A stretch of DNA of 43,476 bases from Kutzneria sp. 744 (GTDB taxonomy: Bacteria > Actinomycetota > Actinomycetes > Mycobacteriales > Pseudonocardiaceae): contig NZ_KK037166.1 in the NCBI RefSeq assembly GCF_000568255.1, positions 2,580,479 to 2,623,954 of the forward strand. Direction: 5' to 3'. The notes under the pieces were generated by a model, which did not search any database, was not told the origin of the DNA, and worked only from the letters and a program-made list of their open reading frames with translations. The position numbers and the translations under genes are program-made. Positions 27,047 through 34,385 of this stretch are shown piece by piece; the stretch's first letter is position 1; each line of letters begins with the position of its first letter.

Positions 27047-27385
27047 CGCCGCGGTCCGCGAGGAGCTCCGCGGTCCGACTCGCGAACTGCGCCACGCCAT
27101 CCCCGCCGTTACGCCGGCTACAAGGAACTGTACGACGCCGCGCTGGCGCCGGGTGTGCTCGACGCCAAGACCAAGGAACTGATCGCGCTGGCCATCGCCG
27201 TCAGCAAGGAGTGCGACGGGCGCATCGCCGCGCACGCGCACGGCGCGGTCGCGCACGGCGCCACCCCGGAGGAGGCGGCCGAGGCGATCGGGGTGACGTT
27301 CCTAATGAACGGCGGCCCCGCCACGGTCTACGACGCACGGGCATACGCCGCAGTGGTGGAGTTCTACGCCGACCGTAAGGCATGA
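27047..27385 (+). pseudogene. Carboxymuconolactone decarboxylase (AhpD-like) family protein, damaged
   Basis: The first part reads REELRGPTRELRHAIPAV in one frame. After a slip near 27112 the remainder continues YAGYKELYDAALAPGVLDAK, TKELIALAIAVSKECDGRIA and AHAHGAVAHGATPEEAAEAI to TGA 27385. In AhpD-like proteins the active centre is CxxC followed by His. Here the motif is C-D-G-R with the His preserved, so the second Cys has become Arg. Together with the frameshift and the fusion to the exporter stub, this argues for inactivity. The intact family reduces peroxides or acts as a small disulfide redox protein. Confidence 0.75.
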
Positions 27386-27386
27386 G

Positions 27387-28467
27387 ATGCGGTTGGGCGT
27401 GACAGGAGCGCTCGTCGACGGGGTGTACCGCGCAGGCGATGTCGAGATCGACCAGGACACCGGTCGGGTGGCCGCCATCGGCGTCGCCGGCAACGGACAC
27501 GGGCTGGCCGTGCCCGGCCTGATCGACTTGCAGGTCAACGGATTCGCCGGCGTGGACTTCCTGACCGCCGACGTCGAGCACTATGCCCGTGCCGGCCTGG
27601 CGTTGGCCCGCACGGGTGTCTTGGCCTACCAGCCCACCCGAGCAGACCATCGCCGCGCTCGCCACCGCCGGCAAGGCACAGGCCGACTCGGCCGGTGCCC
27701 GTATTCTCGGCGTCCACTTGGAGGGGCCGTTCCTGTCCCCCGATCGACCCGGCACCCACCCGACTCACCTGCTGCGTGCGCCCGACATCGCCCTGACCCA
27801 GCGGTTGCTCGACGCCGGACCAGTCACGCAGATCACGCTCGCCCCGGAACTGCCGGGTGCGCTGGACGTGGTGGATTTGTGTGTTCGCAACGGCATTCTC
27901 GTCGCGTGCGGCCATACCAACGCCACGGCCGGCCAAGCGCATGCGGCCTTCGACCGCGGCGCACGGCTGGTCACGCACCTGTTCGACGCGATGCGGCCCT
28001 TCACCCACCGCGACCCCGGCGTCATCGGCGCCGCGTTGACCCGGGGCGAGGTGACGATCGGGCTGATCGCCGACCCCAGCCACCTCGCCCCCGAAACGGT
28101 TCACCTGGCCTTCCAGGCGGCGCCCGAGCGAATCGCCCTGGTCACCGACGCGCTGGCGGCCGCCGGATGCCCGGACGGCCACTACCGTCTGGGCGAGGTT
28201 GAGTTCGACGTCGCGGACGGTGTCGCGCGCCGGGCGGACGGCACTCTTGTCGGCAGCACCGGAACCCTGCTCGACGCCGTGCGTCACGCCTGTGCGGCCG
28301 GGGTCCCGGTCGAAGCGGCGCTCAACGCCGCCACTCGTGTCCCGGCCCGGCTCCACCCGGAGGCGGGTATCGGTCTGCTTCGCCCCGGCGATCCCGCCGA
28401 TGTCGTCGTGCTCGACGACGACCTGGGCCTCCGCGCAGTCCTTCGCCGCGGTGGGCCCGTGCCGTGA
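27387..28467 (+). pseudogene. nagA: N-acetylglucosamine-6-phosphate deacetylase (nagA), frameshifted
   Basis: ATG 27387 opens MRLGVTGALVDGVYRAGDVE and reaches VPGLIDLQVNGFAGVDFLTA, but near 27635 the frame breaks after VLAYQPT. In the next frame the enzyme continues PPEQTIAALATAGKAQADSA, the metal-site blocks GVHLEGPFLSP and ACGHTNATAGQ, THLFDAMRPFTHRDPGVIGA and LVTDALAAAGCPDG, to the stop at 28467. The join lacks a few residues normally present (about LITS), so a short deletion, not just one base, occurred. NagA would deacetylate GlcNAc-6-phosphate in amino-sugar recycling. It has no evident link to the sulfur genes apart from position. Confidence 0.85.
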
Positions 28468-28471
28468 GTGC

Positions 28472-28636
28472 TCAGCCTCGACGGAACAGCCGGCGCAGGC
28501 CTCGTGCCGGCTTGGCCTCCGCGCTGCAACTGCACCGCTGGGCCGCGGGCACGCCCGCGAGCACCTGGTCGACGTGCCTGCCGCACCCGGCGTAAGTGGC
28601 TTTGCCGCAAGTCCGGCAGGCGACGCGCTGACACAT
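28472..28636 (-). CDS. Conserved 54-residue Cys-rich (zinc-ribbon-like) protein
   Basis: From ATG 28636, with GAGAGGACG upstream, the minus strand encodes MCQRVACRTCGKATYAGCGR, then HVDQVLAGVPAAQRCSCSAE and a basic tail. Cys residues at C2, C7, C10, C18, with His21 and the C-S-C pair at about 39-41, suggest one or two zinc sites. Small proteins of exactly this pattern (CxxCGKxTxAGCGxHVxxVL) are widespread in actinobacteria and have no assigned role that I know. It diverges from the cation transporter gene, and a CstR-type site lies 43 bp upstream, so it probably belongs to the persulfide regulon. Confidence 0.85.
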   Translation of the reverse strand: MCQRVACRTCGKATYAGCGRHVDQVLAGVPAAQRCSCSAEAKPARGLRRLFRRG

Positions 28637-28678
28637 GGTGACGTCCTCTCAATAGCTGTTCGTCATGCCAGCCCAATA

Positions 28679-28692
28679 TACCCCCAGGGGTA
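28679..28692. promoter_or_regulatory. CstR-type operator TACCCCCAGGGGTA (site 4)
   Basis: A dyad TACCCC-CA-GGGGTA with longer arms than the other sites (6 bp). It lies in the divergent region between the Cys-rich protein (start 28636) and the cation transporter (start 28739), within reach of both promoters. Confidence 0.8.
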
Positions 28693-28738
28693 CCTGGTCG
28701 ACGATTGGCCGCCGGTCCTGCTGAGTGAGACTGTCGTC

Positions 28739-29338
28739 ATGCACAGCATCGAAGACCCCGAGACGGAGCGGCTGCGGCGACGCGGGTTCACTCTGGAGTA
28801 CGCCACCCTGAGCTGGAATGTGGTCGGCATCGTGGTGCTCGCGATCAGTGCGATTGCCGCCCGTTCGGTCGCGCTGGCCGGTTTCGGCCTGGACTCCCTG
28901 ATCGAGATCGGCGCCTCGGTCGTGGTGGTCTGGGAGTTGTCGGGCGGCGACGGCGCGCGACAGCGGCGGGCCCTGCGGTTGATCGGCGGCGCGTTCGCAC
29001 TGCTCGCGCTCTACCTCGCCGCCCAGTCGACGCTGGTCCTGGTCACCGGATACCACCCGCGGTCCAGCCCCAGCGGCATCGTCTGGACCGCGGCGACGGC
29101 GGCGGTGATGTTCGCGCTGGCCGCCGGCAAGGCACGCACGGGCGCCGCCCTGGGCAACGCGGTGCTGTCCACCGAAGGCCGGGTCACCCTCGTCGACGGC
29201 CTGCTGGCCGTGGCCGTCCTGGCCGGCCTCGTCCTCAACGCGACCCTGGGCTGGTGGTGGGTCGACCCGCTGGCCGGGTACGTCCTGCTGGCCTACGCGG
29301 CTCATGAGGTACTCACCATATTCCGCGGCAACCACTGA
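28739..29338 (+). CDS. Small CDF-like cation transporter
   Basis: A 199-residue integral membrane protein starting at ATG 28739. The N-terminus LRRRGFTLEYATLSWNVVGI leads into the first span. FGLDSLIEIGASVVVVWELSG follows, corresponding to the GxxxDS region of cation diffusion facilitators. Further spans (GGAFALLALYLAAQSTLVLV, AAVMFALAAGKARTGAALGN, LAVAVLAGLVLNATLG) and the end DPLAGYVLLAYAAHEVL complete a five- to six-helix protein without the usual cytosolic metal-binding tail. It would export a divalent metal. Operator site 4 puts it under the CstR-type repressor, so metal or thiol stress may be coupled here. Confidence 0.82.
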   Translation: MHSIEDPETERLRRRGFTLEYATLSWNVVGIVVLAISAIAARSVALAGFGLDSLIEIGASVVVVWELSGGDGARQRRALRLIGGAFALLALYLAAQSTLVLVTGYHPRSSPSGIVWTAATAAVMFALAAGKARTGAALGNAVLSTEGRVTLVDGLLAVAVLAGLVLNATLGWWWVDPLAGYVLLAYAAHEVLTIFRGNH

Positions 29339-29457
29339 CCGTGACACGGTCTTCACGCATCGCCCGATTCGCCTCGCCAACCTTGCGATTACCTGACATC
29401 AAGCCGCTCGCCGTGGCGTATTCAAGGGTCTGCTGCACGAGTAGGTGACAGTTGTAG

Positions 29458-30323
29458 TCACGCAGCCGGGCTGGCTGACGTGGTCATGATTGCTTCGTAT
29501 TCGATGGGGGTCAACCGGCCGAGGCCGGCTTGGCGTCTGCGGCGGTGGTAGGTGCGTTCAATCCAGGTGACGATCGCGGTCCGGAGTTCGTTTCGGGTGG
29601 ACCAGGTGCGCCGGTTGAGGACGTTGTTCTGCAGCAACGCGAAGAAGCTCTCCATGGCGGCGTTGTCGCCCGCGGCGCCGACACGGCCCATCGAGCCGGT
29701 CAGGCCGTGACGAACCAGCGTGCGAACGAACTTCCGGGATCGAAACTGGCCTGCGATCCGCGGTCGGTGTGCACCACACAGCCGGCGACCTCATCACGAC
29801 GTGCGACGGCGTTGGTGAGCGCGGCGACGGCGAGGCGGGAGGTCATCCGGGAGTCGATGGAGTAGCCCACGATCCGGTTGGAGCAGACGTCCTTGACCGC
29901 GCACAGATACAGCTTTCCTTCCGTGCTCCGGTGTTCGGTGATGTCGGCCAGCCACAGCTGGTTCGGCGCCGCGGCGGTGAAGTCGCGCCGGACCAGGTCG
30001 TCGTGGACCGGCGGACCGGTCTTCCTGCCGTTGCGGCCGCGTTTCTTGCCGAACGCGCTCCACCATCCCATGGACGAGCAGATCCGCCACGCGGTCCGGT
30101 CCGCCATCGACAGGCCGGCGCCGCGGGCTTCGTCGGCCAGGAACCGGTAGCCGAACTCCGGATCATCACGATGCGCGTCGAACAACGCGTTCGCCCGATG
30201 AGCGTGCTCGAGCTCTGTCTCGGTGACCGGCCGGGCCCGCCACCGGTAGTACGGCTGTCGAGCGATGTTCAAGACCCGGCACGTCACCGCGACCGGGACA
30301 CCGTCCGCGGCCAGCTCGCTCAC
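29458..30323 (-). pseudogene. IS3-family transposase OrfB, frameshifted
   Basis: From GTG 30323 the frame encodes SELAADGVPVAVTCRVLNIA, the HTH_21 region (DDPEFGYRFLADEARGAG) and the integrase core NQLWLADITEHRSTEGKLYL with the first Asp. It goes on to CVVHTDRGSQ with the second Asp and then loses frame. A five-base insertion (GCCAG on the minus strand, 29746-29750) is responsible: removing it gives SQFRSRKFVRTLVRHGLTGS and onward to DNAAMESFFALLQNNVLNRR with the catalytic Glu, ending at 29458. The enzyme is inactive as it stands. Confidence 0.88.
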
Positions 30324-30628
30324 GAGCGGGTAAAGCCTTTTCCCGGCAGGTTCACCTGGGACAGATACGCGGTCGCGCGACGCAGGACCTCGTTCTCCTG
30401 CTCCAGCAGCTTGATCCGCTTGCGCGCTTCGCGCAGCTCAGCCGACTCCGCCCGGCTCACGCCGGGCTGAACGCCTTCGTCGGCGTCGGCCTGGCGCAGC
30501 CACTTGAACAGTGTCATCGGGTGGACCCCGAAGTCCTTCGCGATCTGCTCGACGGTCACACCGGGCTCACGGTCCCGAGCGACTCGCACGACATCGTCGC
30601 GGAACTCCTGGGGATAGGGCTTCGGCAC
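30320..30628 (-). CDS. IS3-family transposase OrfA
   Basis: A 102-residue DNA-binding subunit. The helix-turn-helix reads FRDDVVRVARDREPGVTVEQ and IAKDFGVHPMTLFKWLRQAD, followed by a leucine-zipper-like coiled coil LREARKRIKLLEQENEVLRR. The stop overlaps the OrfB start as GTGA. An AAAAG run near 30336-30341, a few codons before the stop, is a possible slippage site for the minus-one frameshift that IS3 elements use to make the OrfAB fusion. Confidence 0.9.
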   Translation of the reverse strand: MPKPYPQEFRDDVVRVARDREPGVTVEQIAKDFGVHPMTLFKWLRQADADEGVQPGVSRAESAELREARKRIKLLEQENEVLRRATAYLSQVNLPGKGFTRS

Positions 30629-30696
30629 AGCGACATCCTCCCAGGCCAGCCTCGCGGCTAGCCAACTCAGATGTCACCTACTCGTGCAGCAGACCC

Positions 30697-30927
30697 GCCC
30701 GCAACACCTGCGCCAACTGCGTGTCTCGCTCTATGACGGGCCACGCTTGGACGAGCGCGTCTGCGGCGACCCGCACCAGCACCCCACCACTTGTGACGCT
30801 GTCGAGGGTGGCGCGTTGCACCAACGCGTGCACCCGCACCGCCCGCGACGGCGAGCTCGAATCCAGCGAGCAGTACGGCACATGGACCTGGGACGACCAC
30901 CACGCGAGCGCCGAGCTGATCGCATGA
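30697..30927 (+). pseudogene. Probable C-terminal remnant of an integrase-like gene beside tRNA-Val(GAC)
   Basis: The frame that ends at TGA 30925-30927 closes with LESSEQYGTWTWDDHHASAE LIA. The intact integrase at 34575 closes with QDGGWTWAESPAVEPEAA, so a TWTW-type tail is shared. The stop lies exactly 118 bp from the 3' end of tRNA-Val(GAC). The intact integrase stop lies exactly 118 bp from the 3' end of tRNA-Val(CAC). Upstream residues have no recognisable catalytic blocks and the IS3 element cuts the gene at 30696. Identification rests on position and the short tail, hence modest confidence. Confidence 0.55.
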
Positions 30928-30988
30928 CCACTACCGAAACGCCGGTGTGGTCAGGACGGCCTGCTCCCCAAATGCTCCCCACAACGAC

Positions 30989-31025
30989 AAACGGCTGATC
31001 AACGAAGATCGTTGATCAGCCGTTT
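30989..31025 (-). terminator. Terminator hairpin after the tRNA cluster
   Basis: Two perfect 17-bp arms (outermost AAACGGCTGATCAACGA) enclose a 3-nt loop, and the minus-strand copy is followed by GTCGTTGT. It lies 20 bp after tRNA-Val(GAC) in the direction of transcription and would end the three-tRNA transcript. Confidence 0.85.
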
Positions 31026-31044
31026 CACCAGCGTATATAACTGG

Positions 31045-31116
<72 letters not shown>

Positions 31117-31117
31117 G

Positions 31118-31189
31118 AGGCGGAGACGGGAATCGAACCCGTGTACAGGGCTTTGCAGGCCCTTGCCTAAGCCACTCGGCCACTCCGCC
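31118..31189 (-). tRNA. tRNA-Cys (anticodon GCA)
   Basis: A 72-nt cloverleaf with acceptor stem GGCGGAG/CTCCGCC and U as the discriminator base, which is characteristic for Cys tRNAs. Anticodon loop CTGCAAA holds GCA, and the T-arm reads CGGGTTCGATTCCCG. It lies one base from tRNA-Val(GAC), so both are processed from one transcript. Confidence 0.97.
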
Positions 31190-31248
31190 GTTTTCCTGGA
31201 TGGTACAGCCCAGGAACTTCGACCCGAATGACGAGGGGCCGTTACCCG

Positions 31249-31321
31249 AGCGGACGACGAGACTCGAACTCGCGACCCTCACCTTGGCAAGGTGATGCGC
31301 TACCAACTGCGCTACGTCCGC
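31249..31321 (-). tRNA. tRNA-Gly (anticodon GCC)
   Basis: A 73-nt cloverleaf. The acceptor stem is GCGGACG/CGTCCGC, the D-arm GCGCAGTTGGTAGCGC and the anticodon stem CACC-TTGCCAA-GGTG with anticodon GCC. The T-arm reads GCGAGTTCGAGTCTCGT. It is the first tRNA of the cluster and lies 84 bp after a promoter at 31405-31434. Confidence 0.97.
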
Positions 31322-31404
31322 ATGCGACTTCGGGAGTGGATCTCCGTAAGTGAACCCTCTGGTTCATCTTGCGGTTGGGATCCGTTCTCCGTGGTGCTGG
31401 TGAA

Positions 31405-31434
31405 ACCTTATCCGATGGCCCCACTCTGGATCAA
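31405..31434 (-). promoter_or_regulatory. Promoter of the tRNA-Gly/Cys/Val cluster
   Basis: On the minus strand TTGATC (31434-31429) and TAAGGT (31410-31405) are separated by 18 bp, close to the housekeeping sigma consensus of actinobacteria. Transcription would start about 75 bp before tRNA-Gly. Confidence 0.65.
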
Positions 31435-31484
31435 ATCGGGGGTCGAACGATGGCATACCCACAGGTCAGATGGGGTATGACGGG

Positions 31485-31910
31485 TCAGCTCATGTCGTTG
31501 GAGATCAGGTGCGTGAGCGCCTGGTCGACGTTGACCCAGAGGTGCTCGTTGCCAGGCACGACCACGTCGTAGGTTCTGTCCAGGAAATCGGCGAGCTCCT
31601 CGGAGGCGGCCTCGAAGGTGGCGTGCCCGGAGGGCGAGTTGAGCTCGATCACGACGACCTCGGGATCATCGGTGGCGGGCTTGATGCGGACATCGCCGTC
31701 GCCGGCCTCGGCGATCAGACCGTCCGCGAGCAGGTCACGGGCGTACACCCACTCCACCCAGCCGGCGCGCCCGGTCCGGAAGGCGGCCACCACGGCGTAG
31801 GGGTCACGGGTGTCGTAGCGGAGCTCCACCTGCACCGGCACCGCGGGTGTGCGCGGGGCGAGGAGGTCGAACACCGCCGTAGAGCGGAGCGTCACGTGGT
31901 CGTTGCGCAT
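31485..31910 (-). CDS. SsgA-like (SALP) sporulation/cell-division regulator
   Basis: A 141-residue SsgA-like protein, closest in pattern to SsgB. SsgB marks the division site and recruits FtsZ during sporulation-type septation in filamentous actinomycetes. Family blocks are VPVQVELRYDTRDPYAVVAA (the invariant YDTxDPYAV), GWVEWVYARDLLADGLI, GDVRIKPATDD and the end HLWVNVDQALTHLISNDMS. It starts at ATG 31910 with AGAAGGG upstream. The gene lies next to the tRNA cluster, separated by 164 bp, and is intact. The family occurs only in morphologically complex actinomycetes and related genera, which helps place the organism. Confidence 0.92.
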   Translation of the reverse strand: MRNDHVTLRSTAVFDLLAPRTPAVPVQVELRYDTRDPYAVVAAFRTGRAGWVEWVYARDLLADGLIAEAGDGDVRIKPATDDPEVVVIELNSPSGHATFEAASEELADFLDRTYDVVVPGNEHLWVNVDQALTHLISNDMS

Positions 31911-32150
31911 CGTCGTTACCCTTCTGCTCCCTTCCCGGCCAGCAAACGACCGAGCTCCTCAGTTGTGACGCCGAAGTGAGGAACACCGCTCGCGGAGACG
32001 ACCTACTTCACCCGTCCGGGCCAGACATGTGTCGCTGGGCGACCGGTCGAACACTCTCCGTGAACCCTTCCGTTCGGCGACCCCCATCTTGCTGGGTTTA
32101 ACCTGAACCCGGTACCGCATGTTGCGCGAATGTTGGACGTGAGGATTTCC

Positions 32151-32786
32151 GTGGTGGCTGACGCGCCCGTCCCACCGGCCAGGTCCACCGCGACCGACGC
32201 CGACCTGGTTCGCCGCGTCGCGGGTGGGGACCAGGCGGCCTTCGCCGAGCTGTATGACCGGTACTGCCGGCAGGCCTACTCCCTGGCCCGACGGGTGTGC
32301 GTGGACCCGGAATTCGCCGAGGACGTCGTGCAGGAGGCCTTCCTGGCCGTCTGGCGCACCCCAGGGCGGTACGAGCCGGAGCGCGGCGGCTTCGCCTCCT
32401 GGCTGCTCACTCTGGTGCACCACCGCGCCGTCGACGCCGTGCGGCGGGAGGCCGTGCAGCGCAGGCGCAATGTCTCCGGCACCGACGACGAGGTCGCCGA
32501 ACGGCTCGTGCCGCCGGGCCCCGGCGCCGACCACCAGGCCCTGATCGGCGTCGTCGGCGGGCAGGTCCGGGAGGCCCTCGGGCGACTGCCCGACGAGCAG
32601 CGCGAGGTCATCGCGCTCGCCTACTTCGGCGGCTACACCCAGTGCGAGGTGTCCGCGCTGACCGGACTGCCGCTCGGCACCGTCAAGTCGCGCACCTTCG
32701 CCGGATTCAGACGGTTGCGGGGGCTGCTGTCGTCGCTGCTCAGCGACGGCGACGGGACCGGCATGCGAACGGGGGTGCAGCGGTGA
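32151..32786 (+). CDS. ECF sigma factor
   Basis: An RNA polymerase sigma factor with regions 2 and 4 only. Region 2 reads ADLVRRVAGGDQAAFAELYD, DPEFAEDVVQEAFLAVW (the core-binding DxxQE block) and GGFASWLLTLVHHRAVDAVR. Region 4 reads LGRLPDEQREVIALAYFGGY, TQCEVSALTGLPLGTVKSRT. GTG 32151 has TGAGG at suitable spacing; the ATG at 32130 would add seven residues and lacks a ribosome-binding site. The stop overlaps the anti-sigma start (GTGA at 32783), so both are translationally coupled. TGAACC at 32103 may be part of an autoregulated promoter. It belongs to the SigK/RskA-like group. Confidence 0.92.
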   Translation: MVADAPVPPARSTATDADLVRRVAGGDQAAFAELYDRYCRQAYSLARRVCVDPEFAEDVVQEAFLAVWRTPGRYEPERGGFASWLLTLVHHRAVDAVRREAVQRRRNVSGTDDEVAERLVPPGPGADHQALIGVVGGQVREALGRLPDEQREVIALAYFGGYTQCEVSALTGLPLGTVKSRTFAGFRRLRGLLSSLLSDGDGTGMRTGVQR

Positions 32787-33574
32787 ACGCCGCCGGGCAG
32801 GACGGGCGCTGCCCGAACGAGGAACTGGCCGTCGGCTGGGCGCTGCGCGCGCTGGAGCCCGACGACGAGCACGCGCTGCGGGCTCACCTGCCCGGCTGCC
32901 CCCTCTGTCGGGAGACCGTGCGGTCCACCGAGCAGGTCACCGCGCTGCTGGGCGGCTCCGTGCCCCAGGAGGACCCTCCCGCGCGGCTGCGGCAGAAAGT
33001 CCTCGGCGCCGCCGCCGGCACGCCCCAGGAGGCCTACGAGCCGCTGCCGTTCCGCCTCGGCTCCTCACTCGCCGAGGCCCCCGACCGGCCCGCCGAGATC
33101 ACCCAGCGCCCCGGGTCCCGCCGAACCGTCCAGCTGGCCGCCGCCGCGGTCATCCTCGTGCTCGCCGTCGCCGTCGGCGCGCTCGGCTGGCAGGTGAGCC
33201 GCCTCGGCGGGCAGCAGCAGGCCCAGACGCAGCTGCTGACCGTGCTCAGCGATCCCGCCATGCACCGGACCGTGCTGCGGGAGACCGACGGGCACGAGGC
33301 CGCCGTGCTGCTGTCCAGCCCCACCTCCGCCGCCGTCATGCCGCTCGGGCTGCACACCAACAACGCCTCCGACCAGACCTACGTCGTGTGGGGCATGTCC
33401 ACCGGCACGCCCATCGCGCTGAGCTCCTTCGACGTCAACGGCGCCGCCGCACAACTGCTGGCCTGGAACACCGCCGCCGCCCAGCACCAGAAGTTCGCCA
33501 TCTCCCTCGAACCCGGCCGGGCCCTGCCCGCCAAACCCACCGACGTCATCGCCAGTGGCGAGGTGACCAGCTGA
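32783..33574 (+). CDS. RskA-type transmembrane anti-sigma factor
   Basis: A 263-residue single-pass membrane protein that should hold the sigma factor at the membrane. The N-terminal zinc anti-sigma domain shows LAVGWALRALEPDDEHALRA followed by HLPGCPLC (HxxxCxxC) near residues 38-45. A transmembrane helix AAAAVILVLAVAVGALGWQV lies at about 115-135. An extracellular RskA-like domain follows (TYVVWGMSTGTPIALSSFDV). Release of the sigma factor would need regulated proteolysis. Start GTG 32783 overlaps the sigma stop by four bases. The frame is intact. Confidence 0.92.
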   Translation: MNAAGQDGRCPNEELAVGWALRALEPDDEHALRAHLPGCPLCRETVRSTEQVTALLGGSVPQEDPPARLRQKVLGAAAGTPQEAYEPLPFRLGSSLAEAPDRPAEITQRPGSRRTVQLAAAAVILVLAVAVGALGWQVSRLGGQQQAQTQLLTVLSDPAMHRTVLRETDGHEAAVLLSSPTSAAVMPLGLHTNNASDQTYVVWGMSTGTPIALSSFDVNGAAAQLLAWNTAAAQHQKFAISLEPGRALPAKPTDVIASGEVTS

Positions 33575-33731
33575 GCCCGCTCCGCACCATCCGCCGCGTC
33601 GGCATCGCCATCGCCGGCTTCGCCGTGCTCGCCCTCGGCATCGTGCTCATCCCCTACCCCGGCCCGGGCTGGCTCGTCTTCTTCGCCGGCCTCGCCATCC
33701 TCGCCACCGAATTCACCTGGTCCACATTGGA

Positions 33732-34125
33732 GGCGACGTTTCACAAATAGATACTCGTCACCGTTCAATTAGAATAATTAGTTGCTTTGATTGGTCTTCG
33801 GCCTCATGATGGGGATCTGTAGGGACTTAACTGGGTTCCTAACTGCGTACGATAGTGCGGGTCAGTTCCCACCCATGTGGAATTACGGTACCTGCCGAGT
33901 CGAGTCCCATAATTTAACGTCTAAGCGAGATTTTGGATAATAAGTTGTACTCATGGCAGTACGTCAGCAGGTGGCCGAAGCTACTGAAGGTGACGCGAGG
34001 GACATGCCGCTTCTCACCATTTGTAAAGATAGTCGGATTGATGCGTCAACTTACTCCTTCGATGCCACAAACTGGCCACCCCAGGTTATGCCGCTAGACT
34101 ACATTGAAGGCATGGCCCCATTGGA
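33732..34125. mobile_element. 394-bp low-GC insertion with CATTGGA direct repeats, unknown type
   Basis: CATTGGA occurs at both edges (33725-33731 and 34119-34125), as expected for a 7-bp target duplication; the second copy is included in this span. The insert is far richer in A+T than all surrounding genes. It carries a promoter-like stretch (TTTTGGATAATAAG near 33935) and a short open frame from ATG 33953. I find at most a weak terminal inverted repeat (GGC at the outer ends) and no transposase, RT or intron signature. It may be a MITE-like element or another non-autonomous insertion. Confidence 0.7.
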
Positions 34126-34336
34126 CGGCTCCCCAAAATACGCCCGCGCCCGCTACGACCAGTGGACCGCCTGGCTGCGCCGCCAGCCCCTCCCCCTGCG
34201 CCTGCTCATCCTCGCCGCCACCGGACTCGTCATCCTCGCCACGCTCTGGCTACTCGGCGTGTTCTCCCTGGTAGCCGACTGGTTCGGCCTCCACAACCCC
34301 CTGCTGGACCCCCCGTTTTCGCGTCTGCCGGGGTGA
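33953..34336 (+). CDS. Hybrid open frame: insert-encoded 57 residues fused in frame to the PGPGW C-terminus
   Basis: ATG 33953 opens MAVRQQVAEATEGDARDMPL, LTICKDSRIDASTYSFDATN and WPPQVMPLDYIEGMA within the foreign segment. It then reads straight across the right border into the host's last 70 residues (YARARYDQWTAWLRRQ and two membrane spans). The 57 foreign residues match no family I know. An AT-rich GATAAT lies about 10 bp upstream, so a leaderless or short-leader transcript could express the hybrid. Whether it is translated is unknown; it may be an accident of the insertion phase. Confidence 0.4.
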   Translation: MAVRQQVAEATEGDARDMPLLTICKDSRIDASTYSFDATNWPPQVMPLDYIEGMAPLDGSPKYARARYDQWTAWLRRQPLPLRLLILAATGLVILATLWLLGVFSLVADWFGLHNPLLDPPFSRLPG

Positions 34337-34385
34337 TGTTGTAAGGTACTGACATCACCGCGAGAGCGGAGATCACAACTCCAGA

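Larger units (their letters stand above)
29426..30696 (-). mobile_element. IS3-family insertion sequence, 1271 bp
   Basis: The ends are a perfect 25-bp inverted repeat, GGGTCTGCTGCACGAGTAGG plus five more bases at 29426-29450 and its complement at 30672-30696. Two overlapping minus-strand genes (orfA, orfB) fill it. I see no clear 3-4 bp target duplication in the flanking bases. OrfB is frameshifted, so the copy is probably immobile without help. It inserted beside the remnant of an integrase-like gene next to the tRNA cluster. Confidence 0.9.
33571..34336 (+). pseudogene. PGPGW (TIGR02611-type) membrane protein gene split by a 394-bp insertion
   Basis: The first part (33571-33731) encodes SPLRTIRRVGIAIAGFAVLA, LGIVLIPYPGPGWLVFFAGL and AILATEFTWSTL, with the PGPGW signature between two membrane spans. 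Foreign DNA follows. From 34126 the host resumes with DGSPKYARARYDQWTAWLRR and the spans LRLLILAATGLVILATLWLL and GVFSLVADWFGLHN, to TGA 34334-34336. Joining 33731 to 34126 restores one frame of about 123 codons. The only start near the expected place is CTG 33571, overlapping the anti-sigma stop and preceded by GAGGTG, so translation may be coupled to it. The function is unknown; the insertion should inactivate it. Confidence 0.8.

Noticed and set aside
29458-30323. IS3 OrfB break considered as programmed frameshifting
   Set aside because: The break lies deep inside the integrase core and needs removal of a five-base insertion; the normal IS3 slippage site is at the orfA/orfB junction instead.
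33732-34125. Low-GC insertion considered as group I or II intron or intein
   Set aside because: No domain V, maturase, LAGLIDADG or splicing-block residues, and the segment contains stop codons in the host frame; the direct repeat fits a DNA insertion better.
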